Assembly: GCA_905221605.1 (NCBI GenBank)
Contig: CAJNDS010002489.1
Span: 186,001-250,000, forward strand
DNA length: 64,000 nt
Origin: Symbiodinium natans
Lineage: Eukaryota; Sar; Dinophyceae; Suessiales; Symbiodiniaceae
Reading direction: 5' to 3'
Shown here: one piece after another, positions 41,139-50,064 of the stretch
Numbering within the stretch: position 1 is the stretch's first letter
How the letters are laid out: every line of letters starts with the position of its first letter
Notes under the pieces: generated by a model
Told to the model about the DNA's origin: nothing
Database searches by the model: none
The model's input: only the letters and a program-made list of their open reading frames with translations
Program-made: the position numbers and the translations under genes

Positions 41139-44100
41139 ATGCCTTCTCCGAAGCGATGGCTCCAACTTGCCTCGGATGGTGGACAAGATGGTGGAGCTGG
41201 AAATGGTGCAGCTGAGTCTCTGGGTGAAAGATCGGTGTTGGAAGAGGTGATTCCCGACGCTGAAGTACATCTGGAAGAGGCCTTGGTTGCAGAAAGCCCC
41301 AATGCGGGTATGAATCCCAATAGGGATATGGTTAGCAATGCTGAAGCTGAAGGACGTGCTGTTTCTGTACCGCCAAAGCCTGGTGAAAAAAGGAACTGGG
41401 ATGCGACTGGTGGCATAGATCGTGAAATGGAGGTGACTGTTTTACGAGTGTTACACAAACACGGGTACCAGCCGTCGTCTTCGACTTCGGGTCGAATGGT
41501 AGACCAAGAGTCTCAGACCGATCTGATTGGAGAAGTGCTACAAGCGACCAGGAGGCCGTTGAACAAGATCAAAAAGGGTCCATCTTCGAGTTCCCAAGGT
41601 GGTGGAAGCGGTCACAAACAGAAGGGTGCGGACGGCTTTGAAGCTGCACCTGCTGCTGAATACGCCATGGGGGAGGAGGAGATCCTACAGATGGAGGCTG
41701 AACGGTTGCGACAGCTGTCAGAAGAAGAGGACGAGATGCGACAGGTTTCTGAAAGGGACGGTTTTCGGAAAGACGAGCATCTGATCCAAGCGTGTGATGG
41801 CACAATGTGGGAATTGCACCTCCATGAAGATGGGAGACAATATTATTACTGCCTGGATACGCACGAAACCAAGTGGACATTGCCGGTGGTAGGTGAAAAG
41901 GTGAAGAGTGACGAGGTGGTTGGGTCTCCTTTGGGCAATGAGCTGGAAATGGAGGCGGCACTGGATTCTTCATCCTCTACTCCGAAGACTGAGTCTACGA
42001 GGGCATTCCAGGGTAGTGTAAATAGTTTAGGTGAAAAAGATTTTTCCTCTACTATCAGGGATAGCGGTCCTAGGGCTGATGGTGACGCCCCGACCCCGGG
42101 TTCTCCTGATGAGGAAGGGATTCCTGGGAACCAAGCCAACATCGCTGGAGCTCAACACCTGGATCGGGAAGAAACAGAAGCGCTTTCTGAGGGTGGGGCA
42201 GCGATGGAATTGGTGGATCCAGAAGAGAAAATGCCCAATGAGGTGATCGGAACTGTGTCGGCTGCAGAAGAGCGAGTGGTGGATGTGGTACCTGTTGTTC
42301 AGGAAGGTGGTCCTGGAGATTCGGAGGATGGAGAGAAAAAGTTGTGTGTTACGACTGAGGAGGTCTCTTCGTTTGGTGCCAAGAATTCTGCCATTCAAGG
42401 GGAAAAAGAAGCTTCTGGAATAGCTGGAGACACGGATGATCTGAAAAATGAGGCCTGGAGCGCCAATGATGCGCGGGTTGATGCGCCAGATATTACCTGG
42501 AGTGCGAAGGAAGCACGGGTTGAGGTGCATGTGGTGGTACGTTCCACGGGCGACTGCAACAATGGGGCGCAGGTCTCCGCAGCAGCTGATGATGGAGGTT
42601 CACAGGTGGACGCACTGGTGCAACCTGAAGTTAGCAGCGAGGAACGAAATGACAAGGGCTACACCGGAGCCAATGAGGCAGCTGTGGTCAATGATGGTGG
42701 AAATTCTCCTTTGGAGGCCATGGAACCAAAGGAGCCTGCGGTGGAAGAAAGCGTGCCTGCCGTGGATGATCGACTCAATTGCCCTGCAGTGGAAGAAGAT
42801 TTGCCTGCTGCAGAAGGTGAGACAAAGGACTCCAATGATGGGTCCACTCCCATGAAGGGAGAAGCGTTGCCGTCTGGAAGTTCACCGGAAGTCGACACCG
42901 AGCGAACTACAGCAGATGAGGCAAAGCCGTTGGCGGAGAAAAAGGGAGGTCCTGAAATCCAGGAGCACAAAAAAGATGAGCTTGTGGGACTCGTGGAGCA
43001 GGACGAGCAGTGTGACCCAAAGGTGAAGACAAAGGATGCGCCAGGAGCCGATGATACAGAGATGGTTTCTGAAGAGCGTGTAAAGAAAGTGCCCCGAGCG
43101 GGAGCCTTGGAGTCACCTGGGCCACATTGCTATCAAGAGGGAGATGAGATCATGGGTCTGGTGCGCTGCATCAATGGGTATGGAGCCTTTTTGGACCATG
43201 GGGATATGAATGTATTGATTCCTGCAGAAGGGAACAATGCATATCAGTTCAAGTTTGGTGATACTGTCAATGGAACAGTGAAACGAGTGGAAGATGATGG
43301 TACCATAATCTTGGACACCTTTCTGGTTTTGGAAGAGGACGTGGAGGACTCTTCTTCGACGCTGCGGAAGTGGAAACCCAGCGGCTGGAGTACGTGGTGG
43401 ACGGATTCATGGTATGCTGGTCAATGGTACCAAGATTCCAACGGTCAATGGGACTGGAAACAGGAGGAAGAGCAATCCGATGAAGAGCTTGTGGTACAGG
43501 AGTTATCCTCTGAAGAACGAGAAGAAAGGCAACTTTATGGAGAAAAGATCTACAAAGCTCTTCTGGAGAATGGAAATGAAGAGGAAGCCTATGTTGGCAA
43601 AATTACTGGGATGCTGTTAGGTCGGCCGATGGAAGATTTACAGGAGTGTGTTGCGGATCAGGCATTCCTCAATGCGGAAGCTCGGCGCGCGTATGGCATC
43701 TTGCAAAATGATGGTTGGAAGCCTGATGGTACAGAAAGCACAGGCTTGGGGAAGTTAACCACTTTTTCCCGAAAACAGTACCACAACGCGCTTTTCGAAC
43801 TGGCATGCAGAAAAAGGAGATTTTCTCGACCAGTTGTGGGTGAAGCGGTGGCAACGGTGCTGAATCAAGGGGAAGATGAGTTTTGGAACGCGCTTTGGTT
43901 GGACACCAAGCTATTTTTGCAGGAGCTTGATGGTGCAGTGCAATCCATGAGCAAAAGGGAGAACAAGCCAATGGAAGCCTACATGGATCCTGACCAGTAC
44001 AAAAAGGCTTACATGACACCAAAGACGGTGTTGTCACCTGGTTACAGCAAGCTGTGCAGGTTCTTCAATAAGGGAAGGTGTCGCAATGGCGATGGGTGTC

Positions 44101-45278
44101 CCTATGAGCATCGTCGGTACGGTGAAGGTTGGCCAGAAGGGGGGTCAACTGATCCAAAGAATAGCCAAGAAGCTGATGATGAGGACGGGAACATCGGTGA
44201 CCCTCCCACAGAGGAAGGTACAGTGGATGAGGCACAGCAGGAGCGGGAGGATTTAGCCTTCCGGGCCAAGTACAATTTTGGCAAAGGTGCATCAAAGGGT
44301 GAGCCTACGTCAGGTGAGCCAAAAGGTCGGCTGTGTCTGTATTACAATCAAGGTGGTTGTAAATATGGGACTGCATGCAGGTACCTTCACAACGATGATG
44401 TAGCATTGGAAGGGACTTGGGAGCCCGGCAAATCTTGGGACAATGCTTCCAGGAAGTCACTAAGGGACGCAGGGTTCCACAATTGCTGTTTCGATTATTA
44501 CCTCAGAGGACGTTGCCGGAAAGGGTTAAATTTCTGCAAGTACTCCCATGACGAGATGTCAGAGGAGCGGTTGTCGCTCCTGAAACACTTGGTACAGGTG
44601 GCCAATCAGGTCCGGTTTGAAAAAGAGAGAGGATGGGAGCTTACGGATAGAAGCACTTTTCAGCCACCTGCGAGTGGGGGAGCTGAATCTTCCTCATCCT
44701 CGGCACCAAAAGCGCTGCAAATGACCAATGTGTCACAAAAAGATGGTGAAAAAGGTATTCTGGATGAAGTAGAAGCTGATGAGCAAAAGAATTCGGTGGC
44801 TGCATCCACTAGTACTCAGCTTCACAATCCGGAGGAGCCGATTGAAAATTGGATGGCTCGCAACGCACACCTGTGGGTGTATACCCCTCATGTAAGTGAG
44901 GTGATGATTACGCTTGGTGTGACCAATGTGTCGGACTTGCAAGAGTTCATCTTTGTGGAAGATTTGGTTGACAAAGGGATCAACAAAGTGACCGCATGCA
45001 AAATTCTGCAATTGGTGGGTGAGGTCCGATATCGACCGGGAGGACCGGAAAAGGCAGTTCCGTCTGATGCATCTGTACGGGTACAACAATCTTCTGGGAA
45101 CAAAGGGACTGGAAGAGCGGCGGCGCGAACCCTCACTCAGGTGCGTGAAGCTGAAGACTCCGGTGCAAAAACTATGCCGAGAGGTTCCTATCGGGAGCTT
45201 TTAGCCACTGGAGCCGGTGAAACCTCGTGGTGGTTTGTCGTATCCATTCAGCAGAGCGTGGGCAGATGTGGTGGATGA
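41139..45278 (+). CDS. Element ORF1: acidic protein with WW-like motif, S1-like domain and three CCCH zinc fingers
   Basis: 1379 aa from ATG 41139, the first methionine after the primer-binding site. The frame is open further upstream through the 5' LTR, where ATG 40872 would add 89 residues with a hydrophobic stretch. Domains seen: WW-like motif at aa 223-249 (W, YYY, W-x-L-P); long acidic, low-complexity region to about aa 650; S1-like RNA-binding fold at about aa 665-735 (GLVRCINGYGAFLDHG, then GTVKRVEDDG); three CCCH fingers at C973/C981/C987/H991, C1066/C1074/C1080/H1084 and C1117/C1126/C1133/H1137; a small helical C-terminal region at about aa 1238-1295 that might be SAM-like. Inferred role: nucleic-acid-binding Gag-like particle protein, with CCCH fingers in place of a CCHC knuckle. 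It overlaps ORF2 by about 74 nt in the +1 frame. No enzymatic motif was found. Confidence 0.85.
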   Translation: MPSPKRWLQLASDGGQDGGAGNGAAESLGERSVLEEVIPDAEVHLEEALVAESPNAGMNPNRDMVSNAEAEGRAVSVPPKPGEKRNWDATGGIDREMEVTVLRVLHKHGYQPSSSTSGRMVDQESQTDLIGEVLQATRRPLNKIKKGPSSSSQGGGSGHKQKGADGFEAAPAAEYAMGEEEILQMEAERLRQLSEEEDEMRQVSERDGFRKDEHLIQACDGTMWELHLHEDGRQYYYCLDTHETKWTLPVVGEKVKSDEVVGSPLGNELEMEAALDSSSSTPKTESTRAFQGSVNSLGEKDFSSTIRDSGPRADGDAPTPGSPDEEGIPGNQANIAGAQHLDREETEALSEGGAAMELVDPEEKMPNEVIGTVSAAEERVVDVVPVVQEGGPGDSEDGEKKLCVTTEEVSSFGAKNSAIQGEKEASGIAGDTDDLKNEAWSANDARVDAPDITWSAKEARVEVHVVVRSTGDCNNGAQVSAAADDGGSQVDALVQPEVSSEERNDKGYTGANEAAVVNDGGNSPLEAMEPKEPAVEESVPAVDDRLNCPAVEEDLPAAEGETKDSNDGSTPMKGEALPSGSSPEVDTERTTADEAKPLAEKKGGPEIQEHKKDELVGLVEQDEQCDPKVKTKDAPGADDTEMVSEERVKKVPRAGALESPGPHCYQEGDEIMGLVRCINGYGAFLDHGDMNVLIPAEGNNAYQFKFGDTVNGTVKRVEDDGTIILDTFLVLEEDVEDSSSTLRKWKPSGWSTWWTDSWYAGQWYQDSNGQWDWKQEEEQSDEELVVQELSSEEREERQLYGEKIYKALLENGNEEEAYVGKITGMLLGRPMEDLQECVADQAFLNAEARRAYGILQNDGWKPDGTESTGLGKLTTFSRKQYHNALFELACRKRRFSRPVVGEAVATVLNQGEDEFWNALWLDTKLFLQELDGAVQSMSKRENKPMEAYMDPDQYKKAYMTPKTVLSPGYSKLCRFFNKGRCRNGDGCPYEHRRYGEGWPEGGSTDPKNSQEADDEDGNIGDPPTEEGTVDEAQQEREDLAFRAKYNFGKGASKGEPTSGEPKGRLCLYYNQGGCKYGTACRYLHNDDVALEGTWEPGKSWDNASRKSLRDAGFHNCCFDYYLRGRCRKGLNFCKYSHDEMSEERLSLLKHLVQVANQVRFEKERGWELTDRSTFQPPASGGAESSSSSAPKALQMTNVSQKDGEKGILDEVEADEQKNSVAASTSTQLHNPEEPIENWMARNAHLWVYTPHVSEVMITLGVTNVSDLQEFIFVEDLVDKGINKVTACKILQLVGEVRYRPGGPEKAVPSDASVRVQQSSGNKGTGRAAARTLTQVREAEDSGAKTMPRGSYRELLATGAGETSWWFVVSIQQSVGRCGG

Positions 45279-48200
45279 TGATGACCAGGCGGAGGCTTTG
45301 GTCTCGTATGCCGCTTCCTCAAGCGATTCAAGCGAGGAGGAGACCAATGCGGTACAACGCCTGAAGGAAATCTTTTTGCAAGAAAGGGATTCGTGGAGAA
45401 CTGCGAGTCGTGGCAATGTTCCACAAAGTGGTTCTTCAGGCTCCAATGCTGGGCCGAAAAAATCGGTTCACCTTGGCGAAGGGCGCGACAAAGCGTCGCG
45501 GGGGGAGACCCGCCAAGAAGTGACTTCTCAAGTTTTTTCGCTACCACAACCTTCTCGTCGAGCTGAACGGTCTCAAAAAAGAACAAGGGATGGTTCAGTT
45601 ATGGTTGGTTCGCTGGCGGTGGGCTCCACGGATGAGGTTTTACCTGGGCAAGGTGCTGCTGGACAGGTGAATGTCTCTGAAAGCGCTCAAGTTCTTCCTG
45701 GGCATGAAGTGGCTGGACAGGAGACGGCGCCGGAAGGAGCAGTACAGATTTCTGGCGAGGAGACCGACCAAAAAGAAGGAGAAGGCGGGAGCAATGATCT
45801 CCGTGGTAATGATGCGAAGATGTTGGATGGTGGTCCGGTGAGGAGTGACCTTCAGCAATTGCTGGTGAAAGGCCTTCTGACTCGAATTTATTGGAAGGTT
45901 GCAGTTGGCAAGTTGCCAATGGGGCAAAGAGATTGCCAAAAAGGGTCCAATAAGATGGATCGAAATTTGGTTATTAGCATGTCATCCGAGGGTGCAAGCG
46001 AACAGGATGAGAACCTGGCACTGGAGGACGATGCTGATCAGTCAATGGGAGACGGTGCAATGGTTATGGTGTATGATCCAGGAACGCTGATCCAGTCGCC
46101 AACAACTGATTGGGTTATGCGTCGCGGTCTGACCGATCGTACCGTCTGGCCAGCAATGGCGCACCTGGCACAGAGGATATGTGCTGAAATGGTTCAAGTG
46201 GATGAAATGAATGCCCAGCTAGGGACTGGAACACTCCTTTTTCAAAGGAGAGATCAAGGACATTATACTGACCTGCATCATTCGTTCCATGACAACCCGT
46301 GCTTGCCGGCGGTGGGGAATTACCCTCTTTCGGTGATGGGTACCTTGTTGTCTCCTGGTCTGGAAGGGGAATTCAAGAATACGGACAAGTTTGGTACTGC
46401 TATGGAGGCAATTGCCTATGATTGGAGCCGCAGTCCAGGCATGGAAGTTCATATTGAACTTATGGCGAGGGTAGCCAAAATGGTTCACCCATTCCTGAAT
46501 CTGGGAGCACAAGGGTCGGTGATGGTTTCAGAATTTCTCTGGCAGCGCGGGAGGGCTCGGTTGATGGAGTTTCTTCAAGCGGCGACTTGTGCGGACCAAT
46601 TGGAGGCTCTCTGGAGAAGGATGGACGACGATGCGGATGAGGAGGTGGATCCTTCGACAGCGATGCTGGAAGTTCTTGGACTAGAGGATGCGGTGCTTGA
46701 TCAAGGGAACAATGAATCCCTTATTCCCGTTGAAGATGCTGGAGGTGAGACAAGCGGTGACACTGGAGGGAAGGGCAAAGCGCCAGAAGTTTCTCCGGAA
46801 GAGGAGAAATCCAGTGGGTCATCCAGACTGGCGGACACAAGGATTTTCTTGTGGTCAGTGTACTCCCGCGTGGCTTCGAATTTCTCTATGCAGGACCGCA
46901 CTACTGGTAAGATCTTTGACAGCACCAAAGGATATCCTGGTGAAGGACCAAACAATGATGACAATCCTTCCTCTAAGGGGAACTTTCCCTGGATTTCAGA
47001 AGACTACCTTGACGAAGTGGTGTCAAAAAAGATGGAAAGGTCTTCAGAGATGGATGGGTTTGTTCCGGGAAGTGAGGGATCATTGGAAAAGGTAGAGGTG
47101 GAGAATGTCACTGCCTCTAAAATTCTTATGGCTCTTTGGAAGAAGGGACATAGAGTTGGGTTTAGAAGGTTGCGTCGTTTGAATGCATCTGGATGCAAGG
47201 TTGGAGCAATGAAACGTCCAATCAAAAGGGTGCAGAAGATTGGCGCTAGGAAGGCCTTCATGAAGATGTTCAATGTTTTTGGATCGTCTCAGCATGGCTC
47301 AGGAGTTGGCGGAAAACCGATCATGAAGGTGGTAGGACCAAGGCCAGGTTTTCCAGCTGTACTCCAAGCACCAAATACTGATAGCACGTCGGGTGAAGGG
47401 AGCAGTCCCCAGGTACATGGCAATGTTCATGTAGAGCACAGTCGCCCTATGGACCGGTATGAGGCAGAGCGCTTGGAGAAGAGGAAGAAGGGTTTCTGCT
47501 ATTGGTTTGGCAAAGGGAAAGATCGCTGCAAATTTGGTGACGACTGCAAATTCATCCATTCCGAAGATGATGTGGTGCTACATTCATATTGGTGCAAATA
47601 CTATGTGGCAGGGAGAGAATGTTTCGCTGGAAAGGATTGTGGGTTCTCGCATGATGCAACTGGTGTGAGGTGCGTCCAGTTTGCTCGGTCTGGGAAGTGT
47701 CGATTTGGTGACAGGTGTGTCTTCGAGCATGGTGTTCCGTTGGAAAAACAGAGGCCAAGGTCTCCAAGGACGCCCCCAAGGGATGGTCCAAGGAGAAAGT
47801 CTGGTGCAAATGGTGGAGAAAAGGAGATCCCTCCTGAACAGTTCGATGATGATGAGGAGGATTTTATGGTTTATGACGAAGAGACCAAGATGACGGAACT
47901 GTTGATGGAGGCGATTTCATTTCTCTCCGGTGGCAAGCCAGATTTGGCTCGAGCAGAGGCGGACCCATTGTTCAAACTCCTGAAGTTCACTGGAGATGCT
48001 GACCAAATGGATCAAGTATGGGTTTCGTGGACCACTGAAATGTTGTCAGTGCTGGAACTTCTCGAAGTAGTGAAGTCGTATGATGTTTCGCTCGCGGAGG
48101 TGGAAGAATGGGTCAATGACCTGAGGATATGGTATGAGCGAGCCAATTTGGGAGAAGAAAAGGATCCCAAAAAAGGGAAAAAGAGGTCCCTAGAAGGGGA

Positions 48201-48735
48201 GTCCAGCAAAGATATTCCTGCCGAAAAAGAAGTGGTTGAGACTTCGGAGACGGAGGTTGCCGTTGAGGAGGAGAAGAAAAAGGTAAAAAAGAAGAGGAAA
48301 GCTGCAGCTATCGAAGATCCTTACACTCTCATGGTTCCAAAGCCGAAGAAGATGCCGGCGATCATTGAGAAGGGTGGATCAACATCCAATGTGGTGGCTT
48401 CTGCAGTGGAAAAATCCTCGAAGACGCGCACAAAGTCAAATGTCGGTGGAAAGACAAAGAAGAAGGAGAAAAGTCAGAGTCCCAAAAAAGAAGAGGTGGT
48501 AATGGTGCACGATCCTGAGGAAAAGGATCGTCCATCCGATGCGGAGGCACCAGGGTCTGCCAATGCGAATGAAGAGCTGGGTCAATCTTGCCAGGCGATT
48601 GAGGACGCAAAGAGAGAAGGATTGGTATCCTCAATTCAAAGGGGCATACAGGATCCTATTCTTACGATTTCGGACCTGGAGTATATTCTGCTGCAACTTC
48701 ACCTCAAGATTGCCAACAATCGGAAAAAGAAGTGA
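45205..48735 (+). CDS. Element ORF2: second CCCH zinc-finger protein, probably expressed by +1 frameshift or splicing
   Basis: Open for 1176 codons after TAG at 45202. The first ATG comes only about 125 codons in, so independent initiation at the start is unlikely; a GTG lies at 45217. The frame is +1 relative to ORF1, and the overlap is 45205-45278. Seen: acidic serine-rich N-terminus, a structured middle part (about aa 210-510, with repeated W and charged residues), then three tandem CCCH fingers at C765/C775/C781/H785, C797/C806/C812/H816 and C823/C832/C838/H842. A helical stretch follows at about aa 890-985, then a lysine-rich, NLS-like tail with KKxKKKRK-type runs. No protease, integrase or polymerase motif is visible. 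It may form one about 2550-residue polyprotein with ORF1 through frameshifting, or the break may be a single indel or an intron. Confidence 0.78.
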   Translation, partial: PLEPVKPRGGLSYPFSRAWADVVDDDDQAEALVSYAASSSDSSEEETNAVQRLKEIFLQERDSWRTASRGNVPQSGSSGSNAGPKKSVHLGEGRDKASRGETRQEVTSQVFSLPQPSRRAERSQKRTRDGSVMVGSLAVGSTDEVLPGQGAAGQVNVSESAQVLPGHEVAGQETAPEGAVQISGEETDQKEGEGGSNDLRGNDAKMLDGGPVRSDLQQLLVKGLLTRIYWKVAVGKLPMGQRDCQKGSNKMDRNLVISMSSEGASEQDENLALEDDADQSMGDGAMVMVYDPGTLIQSPTTDWVMRRGLTDRTVWPAMAHLAQRICAEMVQVDEMNAQLGTGTLLFQRRDQGHYTDLHHSFHDNPCLPAVGNYPLSVMGTLLSPGLEGEFKNTDKFGTAMEAIAYDWSRSPGMEVHIELMARVAKMVHPFLNLGAQGSVMVSEFLWQRGRARLMEFLQAATCADQLEALWRRMDDDADEEVDPSTAMLEVLGLEDAVLDQGNNESLIPVEDAGGETSGDTGGKGKAPEVSPEEEKSSGSSRLADTRIFLWSVYSRVASNFSMQDRTTGKIFDSTKGYPGEGPNNDDNPSSKGNFPWISEDYLDEVVSKKMERSSEMDGFVPGSEGSLEKVEVENVTASKILMALWKKGHRVGFRRLRRLNASGCKVGAMKRPIKRVQKIGARKAFMKMFNVFGSSQHGSGVGGKPIMKVVGPRPGFPAVLQAPNTDSTSGEGSSPQVHGNVHVEHSRPMDRYEAERLEKRKKGFCYWFGKGKDRCKFGDDCKFIHSEDDVVLHSYWCKYYVAGRECFAGKDCGFSHDATGVRCVQFARSGKCRFGDRCVFEHGVPLEKQRPRSPRTPPRDGPRRKSGANGGEKEIPPEQFDDDEEDFMVYDEETKMTELLMEAISFLSGGKPDLARAEADPLFKLLKFTGDADQMDQVWVSWTTEMLSVLELLEVVKSYDVSLAEVEEWVNDLRIWYERANLGEEKDPKKGKKRSLEGESSKDIPAEKEVVETSETEVAVEEEKKKVKKKRKAAAIEDPYTLMVPKPKKMPAIIEKGGSTSNVVASAVEKSSKTRTKSNVGGKTKKKEKSQSPKKEEVVMVHDPEEKDRPSDAEAPGSANANEELGQSCQAIEDAKREGLVSSIQRGIQDPILTISDLEYILLQLHLKIANNRKKK

Positions 48736-49092
48736 TTGGATGGTATGGATGAAGGGATGGTTTTTCTCTTTCTGGAGACCGGTGCGCTGGAACAGCCAAT
48801 GTGCTGACAATGTGGTGGTTACTATTAAGGGTATGGAAATCCCTGATAGTAGGAGTCAGTAGTTTTTCGCGTAGCGAAGACCACGGTTTGTGGTGAAGAA
48901 GGCCAAGGAGTCTTCAGTGATGAGAGGATCAAGGTGAAAAAAGATTCTCTATGGGTAGTAGGTTAGCCAATGTGCTATAATTCCGTCCTGGAAGACGTTA
49001 AACCACAATTTGCATTTCAAGCAGCTGGCTGCTGCCGTAATGGCAGTTTTTGGCCAAAAGATCTGCATCTCCAATGTGTCCTAGGAAATCCT
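48736..49092 (+). other. Untranslated 3' interior of the retroelement
   Basis: 357 bp between the ORF2 stop and the polypurine tract, with no long frame. It contains GTAGTTTTTCGCGTAGCGAA near 48860 (a short inverted repeat around TTCGCG/CGCGAA) and a second inverted motif CCTAGGAAATCCTAGG at 49080. Packaging or processing roles are possible but unsupported. Confidence 0.5.
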
Positions 49093-49105
49093 AGGACAGG
49101 GGGAG
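49093..49105 (+). other. Polypurine tract
   Basis: AGGACAGGGGGAG sits directly upstream of the 3' LTR and is purine except for one C, as expected for the plus-strand primer of an LTR element. A short perfect palindrome-like pair (CCTAGG ... CCTAGG) lies just before it at about 49080-49095. Confidence 0.65.
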
Positions 49106-49392
49106 TGCGGAGCTGCAATTGGTATTGTAGAAAGGAGTTAGTGTTGGAAGTTGGAAGGGTTAATGAACCCGGTAATCGTATTTGGCTCAAGATGGGCTTG
49201 AACAGAAAGCCACAAGTTCAAAAAGTAGTGCCTGGGTTCTTAGGGTTTGGTAAGGGTGTGGATTCCTTCCCCCTTTCCTTCCCCCCTGGGTTGCTCTTAT
49301 CCGTGTTCTTGGTTGTTTCTTGGTTCGATCTGGGAAATATAAGTTCAGGGCGATTAGGGGAGTTGATTTCCTTCCTTGGTTGTCCCCCCGTA
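49106..49392 (+). repeat. 3' LTR
   Basis: Second copy of the 287-bp repeat, base-for-base the same as the 5' copy as far as can be read by eye. It is preceded by a purine tract and followed by TAGGG, then telomere-like DNA. Confidence 0.9.
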
Positions 49393-49397
49393 TAGGG
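49393..49397 (+). repeat. Target-site duplication, right (TAGGG)
   Basis: Partner of 40781-40785. A 5-bp duplication is the size expected for copia-type integrases. Confidence 0.85.
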
Positions 49398-49498
49398 TTT
49401 AGGAGGTTAGCGCCGCAAAGAAACCCGGGAGTTCCAGGGTGGATTGGAGGTATTCTACGTTCCAATGTGCAGGGCTGGCCAGTGACCAGTCCATCGTG

Positions 49499-49768
49499 CT
49501 ACGTGACTTGCTGTGGGTTCTTCCTAATTCCTCCATGTGACTCGTTCGTAAAAGTAAGGCCCCCTTTGGAGAGCCAAGAGAGTTTGCCAGGTTCAGCCAA
49601 AGCATCTCGCAGCCCGCCCTCTGCAACGAAGCTCGGCCAGTCAACAGCTTCGGTTTCTTCATGACCCCTTGGCTGTTCTGGGAACTCTGCTTGAAAAGGG
49701 AGACGCTTGCAGTTCCTAGCCGTAGAGCAAGCGCAACAGGTCCCAAAACATGTTCCGAGCTGAGCCAA
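49499..49768 (-). CDS. Possible exon just outside the retroelement
   Basis: Minus-strand frame with a coding-like centre: PRGHEETEAVDWPSFVAEGG, then LRDALAEPGKLSWLSKGGLT. The plus strand is less protein-like. No family recognised and no splice sites fixed; a 115-codon overlapping minus frame is the alternative. Confidence 0.25.
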   Translation of the reverse strand: MAQLGTCFGTCCACSTARNCKRLPFQAEFPEQPRGHEETEAVDWPSFVAEGGLRDALAEPGKLSWLSKGGLTFTNESHGGIRKNPQQVT

Positions 49769-49987
49769 GAATCAGCGAGTAGAGGTCCTGGAGAGGGAAT
49801 GAAGGTTGCAACGAATTGGGGCTCGGACTCAGAAGTGCAGTGGTGTTATCCACAATGCAAACACACATGCAACCCCTAAACCTAAACCCTTTTTTGCAAC
49901 TGGGCTACCCGTCCGGCGTCCTGCAAGATCGCCTTTGTGTCTGTTCCATCAAAGCTGAGCTCCACCGCCTCTGCTACCTGGATCACA

Positions 49988-50062
49988 AAACCCTAAACCC
50001 TAAACCCCAAACCCTAAACCCTAAAACCCTAAACCCTAAACTTTGCCCCAAGCCCTAAACCC
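49988..50062 (-). repeat. CCCTAAA array
   Basis: About ten heptamers with CCCCAAA and CCCTAAAA variants. Confidence 0.85.
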
Positions 50063-50064
50063 AG

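Larger units (their letters stand above)
40786..49392 (+). mobile_element. Non-autonomous copia-like LTR retrotransposon encoding CCCH/S1 proteins
   Basis: Seen: two identical 287-bp direct repeats (40786-41072 and 49106-49392) enclose an 8.0-kb interior. TAGGG lies immediately outside each end (40781-40785 and 49393-49397). Removing the element plus one TAGGG restores a continuous TTTAGGG-type repeat, so this is a clean insertion. The interior begins with a primer-binding-site-like sequence, carries two long overlapping reading frames, and ends with a purine-rich tract. Known: 5-bp target duplication and half-tRNA initiator-Met priming are features of copia-type (Pseudoviridae) elements. Inferred: both frames were read for the aspartic protease DTG, the integrase HHCC/DDE, the YVDD reverse transcriptase box and RNase H, and none was found, so the element probably uses enzymes supplied in trans. 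Identical LTRs mean recent insertion or recent gene conversion. The LTR ends are TG...TA rather than TG...CA. Confidence 0.88.

Noticed and set aside
41139..48735. Hidden reverse transcriptase or integrase in the large frames
   Set aside because: I read both proteins for YVDD/YxDD, HHCC, DTG and DDE spacing and found nothing convincing. DDDD and EED runs are only acidic low complexity.
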